Below, piece by piece: positions 17,189 to 25,104 of a DNA stretch of 52,835 nucleotides. The stretch comes from Campylobacterales bacterium (GTDB lineage Bacteria; Campylobacterota; Campylobacteria; Campylobacterales; JALSKU01): positions 1-52,835 of the forward strand of contig JAMOOV010000061.1 in assembly GCA_027065125.1 (NCBI GenBank), given 5' to 3'. The number at the start of each line of letters is the position of its first letter. The stretch's first letter is position 1. Position numbers and translations under genes: made by a program. The notes under the pieces were generated by a model. That model saw only the letters and a list, made by a program, of their open reading frames with translations. It was not told the DNA's origin and ran no database searches.

Positions 17189-19030
17189 TTACTGTTTTAT
17201 AGACAAGAGTGCATCTAGCATTCTATCTATTGTCGTTATAATTTTTGCATTTGCACTATATGCCGTTTGATATTTTAATAAATTTGCTAATTCCTCGTCC
17301 ATATTTACACCACTAATTGACTGTTGTTCTTGATGCACCGTATTATATATGGCTTGAGAAGTTTCCGTATTTCTTCCGCTATTTTCAGCATCAGTTGCTA
17401 TAGTTGCCGTTAAGTCTCTATAAAAACCATCCAAAGTATCTGTTGTGGCAGAATTGTCTGCATTGATAAAATCTATATCTTGATATTGCACTTGAAGCAT
17501 GTCGTTGGCAGTAGTATTATCTCCATTAATTGGAGCTTTGTAAGCATTTATCTTAGTTGGATCTTTGAGAAAATCAGATTTTAAAGAGATATTTTTTGCA
17601 CTATCTCCTATAAAATAAGAGTTTATGCCTGTAACTCCGGCAAAATTTGTACCATTGTCTTCAATGGATATTTTATATCCATTATCAATACCATTTTTTG
17701 GTTGAAACGATAAAATATTGCCATTTGTAGAGTATATAGCAGTAAAATAATCATCAATATCATTTGTGGAATTATTATCTTGATTGTCATCGGTTGATTT
17801 ATTAAATTGTGCGATTATACTGTTGTTGTTTCCATTATCCATAGTGGTATCTTCATTGATATTTATACTTTTTCTACCTATTTCATTGCCATCACCATCA
17901 TACATAACAACATCAAAACTACCTGGTTTAAAATTTTTTCCACTGTTTAAAAGTGATATATCCTTGCTTATATCAAGAATCGAAGATTCCATTTTACTCA
18001 CTGCACTTTCGGCATAAACAGAATTGGCACTCTGGATAAGAGCTTTTGAAAAAGTATCCAACCCATCAATATATTCTTGCAATATACCATCTGTAGGATA
18101 GGATGTTTTAGGATCTATATCTCTACCTCTCAAATCCAACATAGCTCCGATTTTGCCACCATTAATTTTTTCACTAATATTAATCCTTGAGCCATCTTGA
18201 CTCTCATGGTATATAGTGTAGTATGTACTTTGATTATTGTTATTATCAATTACTAACGGATGAAAAGAGGAGCCGTCCACAAATGCTTCTCCTGCAATAT
18301 TTAGATAATATTTATTGCCACCATCTGTTAATTGAGGATCAATACTCATATCGCTTTGCATATTTCCTTTAAATACGGAGATATTAAGCAATTTTGATAA
18401 AGAGAGTTCTAACTTATCCCTTTGATCTCTTAAATCGTTAGCATGGTTGTTTTTTATAGATTCTATATTTCCTATTTGAGCATTTAGATCAGCAATTTTT
18501 TTACCTATACTATTTACTTCATTTATATTTACTTTTAATTGCTCATTAAGTGAATTTTGAGTATCTCTAATCCTCTTTCTCGTATCTTTTATATTATTTG
18601 TAAAAGTTTCTGTTGATTGTACAAGAGCAGTTTTTTCAGCTGAACTCGTAGGACTTGATGCAAATGAGTTCCAACTATCAAAATAATTTTTCATATCATT
18701 TTGTAAGCCAACTCCATCGGTATCAGGAAAGTATTTCGCTATCTCTTCCAATGTTGATTTGGAAAATTGGTTATACTCAAGAGTGCTTGAACTGTTTTTA
18801 AGTCTTTCAAAAACATATTCATTGTGTATCCTTGTTATAGATCGAATACCAACACCTCTACCCACATCTCCCGGAATACTATGTAAAGGGGTTTGTGCTT
18901 GAGTTATTACTCTTTGTCTGCTATATCCCTCCGTGTTAACATTTGCTATATTTTGACTTGTTGTTCCTGTTTGTAATTGAGAAATATTTAAACCGGTATA
19001 ACCTGTATCTAAAGTGCTAAATAAACTCAT
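17189..19030 (-). CDS. flgK: Flagellar hook-associated protein 1
   Basis: Hook-filament junction protein, 613 residues, exported by the flagellar type III system. The N-terminal rod/hook helix begins MSLFSTLDTGYTGLN and includes QNIANVNTEGYSRQR; the end has the matching helix NMDEELANLLKYQTAYSANAKIITTIDRMLDALL. These are the D0 coiled-coil signatures of FlgK, with a variable, Asn- and Asp-rich centre. It is the last flagellar gene of the flgI-J-M-N-K run and overlaps the flgN stop by one base (TAATG). FlgN just upstream is its likely chaperone. Confidence 0.95.
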   Translation of the reverse strand: MSLFSTLDTGYTGLNISQLQTGTTSQNIANVNTEGYSRQRVITQAQTPLHSIPGDVGRGVGIRSITRIHNEYVFERLKNSSSTLEYNQFSKSTLEEIAKYFPDTDGVGLQNDMKNYFDSWNSFASSPTSSAEKTALVQSTETFTNNIKDTRKRIRDTQNSLNEQLKVNINEVNSIGKKIADLNAQIGNIESIKNNHANDLRDQRDKLELSLSKLLNISVFKGNMQSDMSIDPQLTDGGNKYYLNIAGEAFVDGSSFHPLVIDNNNNQSTYYTIYHESQDGSRINISEKINGGKIGAMLDLRGRDIDPKTSYPTDGILQEYIDGLDTFSKALIQSANSVYAESAVSKMESSILDISKDISLLNSGKNFKPGSFDVVMYDGDGNEIGRKSININEDTTMDNGNNNSIIAQFNKSTDDNQDNNSTNDIDDYFTAIYSTNGNILSFQPKNGIDNGYKISIEDNGTNFAGVTGINSYFIGDSAKNISLKSDFLKDPTKINAYKAPINGDNTTANDMLQVQYQDIDFINADNSATTDTLDGFYRDLTATIATDAENSGRNTETSQAIYNTVHQEQQSISGVNMDEELANLLKYQTAYSANAKIITTIDRMLDALLSIKQ

Positions 19031-19458
19031 TATGCACTAACCTTTAACAAAGAAAAACTCTTTGGATTTATTTTTTTATAATTTTCCATATCCGTAGGAA
19101 AAATTTTATCAAACAAAGAGGAATAAAATTCATTTACAATTACAACAAACTTTGCATACTCTTTGTTCAATGAGTGCAATTCCTGTAATTTTATCTTTAA
19201 TTTTTCAAGAGATTCTTTTTCATCCTTGCTTAGCACTTCAGATAAATCTTTATCTTTATTTTTCTCCATAGTTTTTAAAAGTTCACTATCCAAAAGTTGT
19301 TTTTGATTTTCAAAAAGAACTATAATTTCATCTTTTATCTTTGTCCTTTTAAAAATTTCATCATTTCTTGCATTTTTTATATCTTCAATATCATCTTTTG
19401 TCAGTCTAATAAGATCTTCAATATTGTTTATAGCACTATTTAGATAATGAGAAATCAT
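19030..19458 (-). CDS. flgN: FlgN-like flagellar export chaperone
   Basis: Soluble, almost entirely helical protein of 142 residues with heptad-like spacing, as expected for FlgN, the export chaperone of FlgK and FlgL. The sequence is too divergent for firm motif recognition. The call rests on size, helical character and position between flgM and flgK, where C. jejuni has flgN. The ATG is preceded by ATAGGAGC, a good ribosome site. Confidence 0.75.
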   Translation of the reverse strand: MISHYLNSAINNIEDLIRLTKDDIEDIKNARNDEIFKRTKIKDEIIVLFENQKQLLDSELLKTMEKNKDKDLSEVLSKDEKESLEKLKIKLQELHSLNKEYAKFVVIVNEFYSSLFDKIFPTDMENYKKINPKSFSLLKVSA

Positions 19459-19497
19459 TTTTGCTCCTATATTTTAAAGAGCTAAAGAGAGATAATT

Positions 19498-19695
19498 TTA
19501 CAGTAGAGTTTTAGCTATTTTTTCAGCACTTTTCCCTAAGTCTATTTTATAGCTTCCATCTTGTATGCTTTTTTTGATGGACTCCAACTTGTTATTCTCT
19601 TTACTCTTGCTCTTTTGAATTTCACTATTTTTTTTATTACCAGAAATTTGTAACTTGTTTATCCCAGCATTTCCAGAACTAATTCTTGAAATCAT
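19498..19695 (-). CDS. flgM: Anti-sigma-28 factor FlgM
   Basis: Short 65-residue protein, the length of campylobacterial FlgM. The lysine-rich, disordered first half is followed by a helix (KIDLGKSAEKIAKTLL) that resembles the sigma-28-binding C terminus. FlgM holds FliA inactive until it is exported through the finished hook, which turns on late flagellar genes. It lies between flgJ and flgN as in C. jejuni. AAAAGGA precedes the ATG. The 93-base gap before it may carry its own promoter. Confidence 0.85.
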   Translation of the reverse strand: MISRISSGNAGINKLQISGNKKNSEIQKSKSKENNKLESIKKSIQDGSYKIDLGKSAEKIAKTLL

Positions 19696-19707
19696 CTTAA
19701 ATCCTTT

Positions 19708-19731
19708 TGTAGTTTAACTACATATACATCG
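19708..19731 (-). promoter_or_regulatory. Possible sigma-28 -10 element and small inverted repeat upstream of flgM
   Basis: On the minus strand the motif GACGATGTA (core at 19726-19731) resembles the campylobacterial sigma-28 -10 consensus CGATWT and follows a T-rich tract. Just downstream, before the flgM ribosome site, a 5-base stem with a 5-base loop (TGTAG / CTACA, 19708-19722) could form. flgM autoregulation through sigma-28 is known in the phylum. The match is imperfect. Confidence 0.33.
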
Positions 19732-19788
19732 TCATAAAAAAAAATTTATTAACCCTTACACTTAAAAAACTCCTTTTTATTTGTAATT

Positions 19789-20085
19789 TCAATGAAAATC
19801 ATGAGAGTTTCTTTTTAAAAAATTATACAATAATTCACTAAAGCCGAATTTACCGCTAAGTTTGTCGCTCATAGCTTCATTGTACATTGATTTATAAATA
19901 TCTTCACCTGCAGATTTTGGAAAAAGGGAATTTTCACTTTTTGTTGATACATCCAATATCTCTTTTATAAAAACCGCTTCAAATTTATCTGTTTGTTCTT
20001 TTAGTTTTGCATCATTATCAGTTTTTGTAATACTTGGCATGTTGTTGGCTTTATAATTATCTAATGCTGTAGTAGTATTTATCAT
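19789..20085 (-). CDS. flgJ: Flagellar rod-capping protein FlgJ, N-terminal domain only
   Basis: 98-residue protein with the rod-protein-like FlgJ N domain: KFEAVFIKEILDVSTKS, then GEDIYKSMYNEAMSDKLSG. It lacks the C-terminal peptidoglycan-hydrolase domain of gammaproteobacterial FlgJ, which is normal in Campylobacterota, where a separate enzyme does that job. It acts in the periplasm as scaffold for rod assembly. The start overlaps the flgI stop by four bases. Confidence 0.9.
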   Translation of the reverse strand: MINTTTALDNYKANNMPSITKTDNDAKLKEQTDKFEAVFIKEILDVSTKSENSLFPKSAGEDIYKSMYNEAMSDKLSGKFGFSELLYNFLKRNSHDFH

Positions 20086-21131
20086 ATTATCTCCACATCT
20101 GCTCTTATAGCTCCCGCTTTTTTGATACTCTCTATAATGGAGATAACATCTTTCGGTTTAGCTCCCAGCTTTTGCAAAGCTCTTGCCAGATTTGATACGG
20201 TAATGCTATTTTTTTGCATATTTAAGATATCGTTTTTCATATTGACAGCCATATTTGTATCGATAAAAACACTATTCTTATCTTTTGAAATACTCTTAAC
20301 CGGCTCGATTTTTATAGTCATATCTTTATGAGTTATAACAACAGGATCAATTTTGATATTGACACCAGCTACAATAGTGCCTGTTCTCTCATCTATAACA
20401 ATCTTTTCTTTAGGTTGATAAAATATCTCAGTATCCAATATTTTTGCCATAAATGAGATAACACTCAAATCATCAGGTTTTCTAAGTTTTATAGTCTTAG
20501 GATCTATCGCAACGGCAATCTTTTCATCAAAAATCTTATTTAATCTTTTTTCTATTTCCAATGCAGTTTTAAAACTTGATTGCTTTAGTGAAAGCTTTAA
20601 ATACTTTTTGTCATATATGTCATATGCCACACTTCTTTCAACAAGTCCTCCATTTATTATGACCCCTGCAGTAGGATGATTTAATTCTCCTCTCCCTTTT
20701 CCATTTTTTCCTCCTATGCTTAAAGATCCTTGAGCCAAAGCATAAATTTTTCCATCAACACCTTTAAGTGGAGTTATAAGAAGAGTTCCTCCTTCTATAG
20801 ACTTTGCATCACCTATTGAAGATATTGTTACATCCAGCCTATCTCCCTGTCTTGCAAATGGAGGTAACTTTGCTGTTACTATGACTGCTGCTATGTTTTT
20901 TGATTTGATATCTTTGGGATCTATCTTGACATTTACAGTTTGTAGTAAGTTGGATAGCGATCTAACTGTGAAAGCTGAAGTAGTTCCATCTCCGGTACCA
21001 TTCAAACCCACTACTAAACCATACCCAATGAGCTGGTTATTTCTTACTCCTACTACACTAGCAACATTTTCTATCTTTTCAGCCAAAAGCATCGAAAGAG
21101 AAATAAAAAATAGTAACAAAACTTTTTTCAA
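20082..21131 (-). CDS. flgI: Flagellar basal-body P-ring protein FlgI (TTG start)
   Basis: P-ring subunit assembled in the periplasm around the rod. The mature part begins EKIENVASVVGVRNNQLIGYGLVVGLNGTGDGT, the family hallmark, and continues with LTPLKGVDGKIYALAQG-type sequence to RTGTIVAGVNIKI and ARALQKLGAKPKDVISIIESIKKAGA. The best start is TTG at 21129-21131: GAAGGA lies six bases upstream, and it gives 349 residues with a clean signal peptide (MKKVLLLFFISLSMLLA). A TTG further upstream would put the ribosome site inside the gene. It is the first gene of the operon, 23 bases or so downstream of the predicted sigma-54 transcription start. Confidence 0.94.
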   Translation of the reverse strand: MKKVLLLFFISLSMLLAEKIENVASVVGVRNNQLIGYGLVVGLNGTGDGTTSAFTVRSLSNLLQTVNVKIDPKDIKSKNIAAVIVTAKLPPFARQGDRLDVTISSIGDAKSIEGGTLLITPLKGVDGKIYALAQGSLSIGGKNGKGRGELNHPTAGVIINGGLVERSVAYDIYDKKYLKLSLKQSSFKTALEIEKRLNKIFDEKIAVAIDPKTIKLRKPDDLSVISFMAKILDTEIFYQPKEKIVIDERTGTIVAGVNIKIDPVVITHKDMTIKIEPVKSISKDKNSVFIDTNMAVNMKNDILNMQKNSITVSNLARALQKLGAKPKDVISIIESIKKAGAIRADVEII

Positions 21132-21164
21132 AATAAATCCTTCAGTCAAAATCTTTAAATATTA

Positions 21165-21181
21165 AGCAATTTATGTTCCAA
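21165..21181 (-). promoter_or_regulatory. Sigma-54 (RpoN) promoter of the flgI-J-M-N-K operon
   Basis: The minus strand reads TTGGAACATAAATTGCT. The invariant GG (21179-21178) and GC (21167-21166) are ten bases apart, the exact -24/-12 spacing, and the flanks fit the campylobacterial consensus. Transcription would begin near 21154, leaving a leader of about 20 bases before the TTG of flgI. FlgR, phosphorylated by FlgS, is the expected activator. Confidence 0.88.
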
Positions 21182-21249
21182 AAAATGTTTGGATTTCAAC
21201 TCTCCTCGTTTTTACAAAGAAAAGCTATAACTTGAAGAATTATAAAAGT

Positions 21250-21530
21250 TTATTGAGAGACCACTTGCTTTTCCAGTTTATCTAAAATTTCTTTTAGTTT
21301 TATTATGTCTAAAGGTTTTGATAAACAATAATCCATTTCGGATAAAATAAATCTATCTTTATCATTTTTCGGGGTATTTCCTATAAGCATTATAATTATT
21401 GTATGTTTTAAATTTTATCTTTTTCTGTCTTTTTAATCTCTTGTGTAGCTTCGATTCCATTCATATTCGGCATATTTTCATCCATTAAAATTAAATCATA
21501 AATATTTTAATCATATTCTTTCTTTTTGTT
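21250..21530 (-). pseudogene. Degraded response-regulator receiver domain (remnant of a regulator or hybrid kinase)
   Basis: Read on the minus strand, two frames together rebuild the second half of a receiver domain. First, YDLILMDENMPNMNGIEA with the phosphoryl-aspartate region ends at a stop at 21408-21410. The reading resumes one frame over as TIIIMLIGNTPKND and DYCLSKPLDIIKLKEIL, ending at 21250-21252. An in-frame stop at 21507-21509 also interrupts the copy upstream. The N-terminal half of the receiver and any output domain are gone. The switch residue normally Thr or Ser reads Ile in MLIGN. The parent could have been a hybrid histidine kinase or a stand-alone regulator. It lies in the 560-base gap between flgI and the Ehr operon; the rest of that gap has only promoter signals. 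Confidence 0.82.
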
Positions 21531-21646
21531 ATTTGTGAGACTGTTGTGCAATAGTTTTTTTAAGGTTGATTTTAAATTTCGTGGGATTTGGTTGGAATAA
21601 TTGACCTCTTAGATTTTGTTTTAACAAAAATAAAGTTTTTTTTGGA

Positions 21647-21652
21647 TATAAT
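21647..21652 (+). promoter_or_regulatory. Probable sigma-70 -10 element for the Ehr operon
   Basis: TATAAT lies downstream of a T-run and 60 bases before the first gene of the operon. No clear -35 is visible. The leader has no obvious hairpin and ends with AGGA six bases before the TTG start. Confidence 0.5.
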
Positions 21653-21712
21653 CCAGCACTTGCAAAGTTTATATCAGGACTCTCTCAAAAGCCCTATTTT
21701 TTAGGAAAAACA

Positions 21713-23593
21713 TTGTTTATTTTTGATAAATTGTCTATGCTGTTTTTATTTTTGATAATGCTTGGAGTGATTCCAAATCTTTTCTACTCTTTTGGATATC
21801 TCTCTCATATCAAGAAAAAAAGATACTACATTTTGCACTATTTTGCTTTTATCATCTCTATGGCGGGTGTTGTTGTAGCCGGAAATGCTCTATTGTTTCT
21901 TCTATTTTGGGAGTTGATGAGCTTAACCTCTTGGCAACTGATATTAACTAACATAGAGGGCAAATCCACCATAAAAGCTGCGAGATTTTACTTTTTTATG
22001 ACACATTTGGGCTTTGTTTTTTTACTGCTTTTTTTCTTGATAGTTAGCAATGGCAATTTAGAGTTAAATTTTGCTCAGATGAAAGAGATAGCCTCTCAAT
22101 TTCGATATCCTACCGTTTTATTTTTCTTTGTAGTTTTCGGATTATTGAGTAAAGCGGGTGCAGTGCCTATGCATGTTTGGTTGCCGTATGCCCACCCTTC
22201 CGCCCCGAGTCCCGTTTCGGCTCTTATGAGCGGAGTGATGTTGAAGGTTGCGATATATGCTCTTTTTAGATTTATGTTTGACATTTTGGGAGGTTGGCAG
22301 CTTGAATGGGGTGTCTTGATACTTATCATGGGTGCTTTATCAGCTTTGATAGGGGTTTTGTATGCTTTGAGCGAGCACGATATCAAAGCTCTTCTTGCCA
22401 ATCACTCCATAGAAAATATAGGTATTATTCTTATAGGTTTCGGGATGGGTATGATATTTTGGACTCTTCATCTTCCTAAACTCAGTGCTTTTGCCTTTAT
22501 AGCTTCACTTTTTCATACATTTAACCATATGAGTTTCAAATCTCTTCTTTTTATGGGTGCGGGGAGTGTGCTTTATCAGACGAATACAAAAAATATGGAA
22601 AAGTATGGCGGACTTATCAAAGCTATGCCTATAACGGCTTTTACTTTTTTGTTGGCTTCTATCAGCATATCGGCTCTGCCTCCTACAAACGGCTTTTTGA
22701 GCGAATGGATGATATTTCAATCACTTCTTGGCTCATCGGCTATAAGCGATATGTCCTTGAAACTCTCCATTCCTTTTTCAGTCTTTGCTCTGGCTCTTAC
22801 GGGAGGACTTGCGATAGCCTGTTTTGTAAAGGTTTTTGGTATAACTTTTTTGGGGCTTCATAGAAGTAGCAATGCAAAACATGCTACAAAGGTAAATATA
22901 TTGCAAAAAAGCGGTATGATTTTGATGAGTTTTGTTGTTGTCTCTTTGATGCTTTTTACTCCGTTTTTTATAAAGATTTTTGATGGGGCGATAGAACAAT
23001 CACTTCATATAAGCATATACAAGGAGATTTTTCCGACTATCTGGAATATCCACTCCATAAGCTATAATGGCGGAGTGGTTTCTCCTTTGATACTTTTGAT
23101 AGCTTTGATAGTTATAACCACTCTCTTGTATGTAGCTTATAAAGTAACGAATCCGAAAATAAGAATATTTCATACTTGGGCATGCGGATATAACACTTCT
23201 TCAAAAACACAATACTCCGCTACCGGATTTGCCGGACCTATTAGAAGATTTTTTACTTGGCTATATGATCCCAAGGAGCATTTTGATAAAAAGATATTGA
23301 AAGGACATAAGGCGAGATTTAGCGATGCAAGTTTTATCGTGCATGTTGAGCCTCTTTTTGAAAAAAGTTTGTATAGAAGTGTCGTTAAATTGACAAATAT
23401 GATAAGTTATTATGTTTACAGATTGGCTCATTTTGAGCAGAGTAGATATGCGGCTATGATATTTAATATGCTTCTTTTTGTTCTGTTTAGTTATAGGATT
23501 TTTGTGCATGAGTTCAGTTGGGCTACCTTGGCTTTAGAGTCTATTGTAATGGCAATAACCGTAAAAATTCTTCTTTTGGGAGATAGGAGATGA
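21713..23593 (+). CDS. HyfB-like antiporter-type membrane subunit of an energy-converting hydrogenase-related (Ehr) complex
   Basis: Polytopic protein of 626 residues homologous to hydrogenase-4 component B, NuoL and MrpA-type subunits. Proton-channel signatures are visible: the membrane glutamate in LLFWELMSLTSWQL, the motif GAVPMHVWLPYAHPSAPSPVSALMSGVMLKVA in pieces with its lysine, and FHTFNHMSFKSLLFMGAGS. The C-terminal quarter (TWACGYNTSSKTQYSATGFAGP) is typical of HyfB/HycC. The start is TTG at 21713 with AGGA six bases upstream; no ATG gives a complete first helix. It probably carries proton or sodium translocation. It overlaps the next gene by four bases. Confidence 0.9.
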   Translation: MFIFDKLSMLFLFLIMLGVIPNLFYSFGYLSHIKKKRYYILHYFAFIISMAGVVVAGNALLFLLFWELMSLTSWQLILTNIEGKSTIKAARFYFFMTHLGFVFLLLFFLIVSNGNLELNFAQMKEIASQFRYPTVLFFFVVFGLLSKAGAVPMHVWLPYAHPSAPSPVSALMSGVMLKVAIYALFRFMFDILGGWQLEWGVLILIMGALSALIGVLYALSEHDIKALLANHSIENIGIILIGFGMGMIFWTLHLPKLSAFAFIASLFHTFNHMSFKSLLFMGAGSVLYQTNTKNMEKYGGLIKAMPITAFTFLLASISISALPPTNGFLSEWMIFQSLLGSSAISDMSLKLSIPFSVFALALTGGLAIACFVKVFGITFLGLHRSSNAKHATKVNILQKSGMILMSFVVVSLMLFTPFFIKIFDGAIEQSLHISIYKEIFPTIWNIHSISYNGGVVSPLILLIALIVITTLLYVAYKVTNPKIRIFHTWACGYNTSSKTQYSATGFAGPIRRFFTWLYDPKEHFDKKILKGHKARFSDASFIVHVEPLFEKSLYRSVVKLTNMISYYVYRLAHFEQSRYAAMIFNMLLFVLFSYRIFVHEFSWATLALESIVMAITVKILLLGDRR

Positions 23594-24510
23594 TATTTTA
23601 TTTTATAAGTATATTTTCAATGATACTATTATCTCCTCTTTTGCTTAGTTTTATAAAGATGCTAAAGATGTTTTTGCTTTATAAAAGACCTATAAGTTTA
23701 TTGCAAGGATATAGAGATATTTTAAAGCTTTTAACAAAAGAGATAGTTATATCTAAAGAGTCAAGCTCTATAATAAAAATCGCACCTTTTTTGACTTTAT
23801 CGCCACTGCTACTTGTTCTGTTTTTTCTTCCGCCCATTGTAAAGGGAGAGTATTTTGTGGGGTTTGTGGATGCTTTTACGATAACCGGACTTATATCTTT
23901 ATCCACATTTTTTCTGATGCTCTTGGGGCTTGATAGTGCGAGTAGTTTCGGAGGACTCGGAAGCAGTAGAGAAGCTTTTATATCGGCACTTGTGGAGCCT
24001 GCAATGATACTTACTCTTTTTAGTGTCTCCATGATGGCAAATACTTTGGGACTCAACCAAGCAGGAGTAAATCTCTCAAGCCATTTTCCCATTAAACATA
24101 CGGCAAGTTTTATCTTTGCGGGTATTAGTTTTTTTATACTGCTTATGGCTGAAAACGGCAGGATACCTATTGACAATCCCGAAACCCATCTGGAACTTAC
24201 AATGGTGCATGAAGCTATGGTACTTGATATAAGCGGTTTTTATCTACTTCTTATAGAGTTGGCAAGTAGCATAAAATTTATGATTTTTGCCTCTTTGTTT
24301 GCATCTTTATTTATGCCTTTTGGATTAGAGCTTCCCGCCTTTTTGGGTGTCTTGGTATTTGTATTTAAGATATTTTTGATAGCTGCTTTGGTTGGGATAT
24401 TTGAAGTAAATACTGCAAAATTGAGGCTTTTTAAGGTGCCTAATTTATTGGGTATTGCGATAGTTTTCTCTTTTCTTTCGCTGATAACTTTTTATGTTTT
24501 GGGAGCTTAG
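23590..24510 (+). CDS. HyfC/NuoH-like membrane subunit of the Ehr complex
   Basis: Complex I subunit 1 family protein of 306 residues, homologous to HyfC, HycD and NuoH, the subunit that joins the soluble redox arm to the membrane arm. Conserved family segments include the cytoplasmic loop GYRDILKLLTKEIVI, LGGLGSSREAFISALVEPAMI, and NGRIPIDNPETHLELTMVHEAMVLD with its acidic residues. About eight hydrophobic helices are present. ATGA overlap with the upstream gene; the next gene begins directly after its stop. Confidence 0.92.
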   Translation: MIFYFISIFSMILLSPLLLSFIKMLKMFLLYKRPISLLQGYRDILKLLTKEIVISKESSSIIKIAPFLTLSPLLLVLFFLPPIVKGEYFVGFVDAFTITGLISLSTFFLMLLGLDSASSFGGLGSSREAFISALVEPAMILTLFSVSMMANTLGLNQAGVNLSSHFPIKHTASFIFAGISFFILLMAENGRIPIDNPETHLELTMVHEAMVLDISGFYLLLIELASSIKFMIFASLFASLFMPFGLELPAFLGVLVFVFKIFLIAALVGIFEVNTAKLRLFKVPNLLGIAIVFSFLSLITFYVLGA

Positions 24511-25104
24511 ATGACAAATTTATTGATAGGTCTGTTTTTGGCTACTCTTATTATCTCTTTATTTACAATGAGACTGTATAGATTGATACTTTGGTATTCG
24601 CTAAACTCTCTTGCTTTGGCTTTTTTAGCTCTTCATATAGGAAATGAGATAGGAGATAAAGCTATGGTAATTAGTGGGGTATTTACATTGCTGTTAAAAG
24701 CGATAGCGATACCCTATATCCTCAAAAGAATAAGCATTAGATTTAATCTCTTAAGAGATATCACACCGAATATCCCTATACACTACTCTATTATGCTTGT
24801 ACCGGCACTTTTGGTTTTTACATTTTATCTATCCGAGCCTATCACAAATATGATCTCATCCAATGCAAATTATGTGGCTGTTAGTATATCTTCACTTTTT
24901 TTATCTCTTTTGTTGATGATGGAGCATAAAAATATCGCTCCTAAGATTATAGGATTTTTGAGCATTGAAAATTCGCTTTTTCTTCTTGGGACTACCGCGA
25001 CAAGCGGTATGCCTATGCTTATCGAGCTTGGTATATTTTTTGATCTATTGATGGCGATAGTGGTGATCAATCTACTATTTGCCCATGAGGAGGCTACGGA
25101 GTGA
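24511..25104 (+). CDS. HyfE-like membrane subunit of the Ehr complex
   Basis: Membrane protein of 197 residues with six or so helices, resembling hydrogenase-4 component E, the NuoK/MrpC-related subunit with an N-terminal addition. Recognisable parts are WYSLNSLALAFLAL, KAIAIPYILKRI, and the end FLSIENSLFLLGTTATSGMPMLIELGIFFDLLMAIVV. These subunits line the ion path next to the antiporter-like proteins. It starts with the ATG directly after the HyfC-like stop and overlaps the HyfF-like gene by four bases (GTGA). Confidence 0.88.
   Translation: MTNLLIGLFLATLIISLFTMRLYRLILWYSLNSLALAFLALHIGNEIGDKAMVISGVFTLLLKAIAIPYILKRISIRFNLLRDITPNIPIHYSIMLVPALLVFTFYLSEPITNMISSNANYVAVSISSLFLSLLLMMEHKNIAPKIIGFLSIENSLFLLGTTATSGMPMLIELGIFFDLLMAIVVINLLFAHEEATE

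Noticed and set aside
21530-21610. A stop-free stretch on the minus strand upstream of the receiver relic, possibly the tail of another gene
   Set aside because: It is only about 23 codons, lacks recognisable motifs and does not continue the receiver frame.
22096-22401. Long antisense open frames inside the Ehr, pyrD and rplI genes
   Set aside because: They are shadows of strongly coding plus-strand frames, without ribosome sites or recognisable protein motifs.
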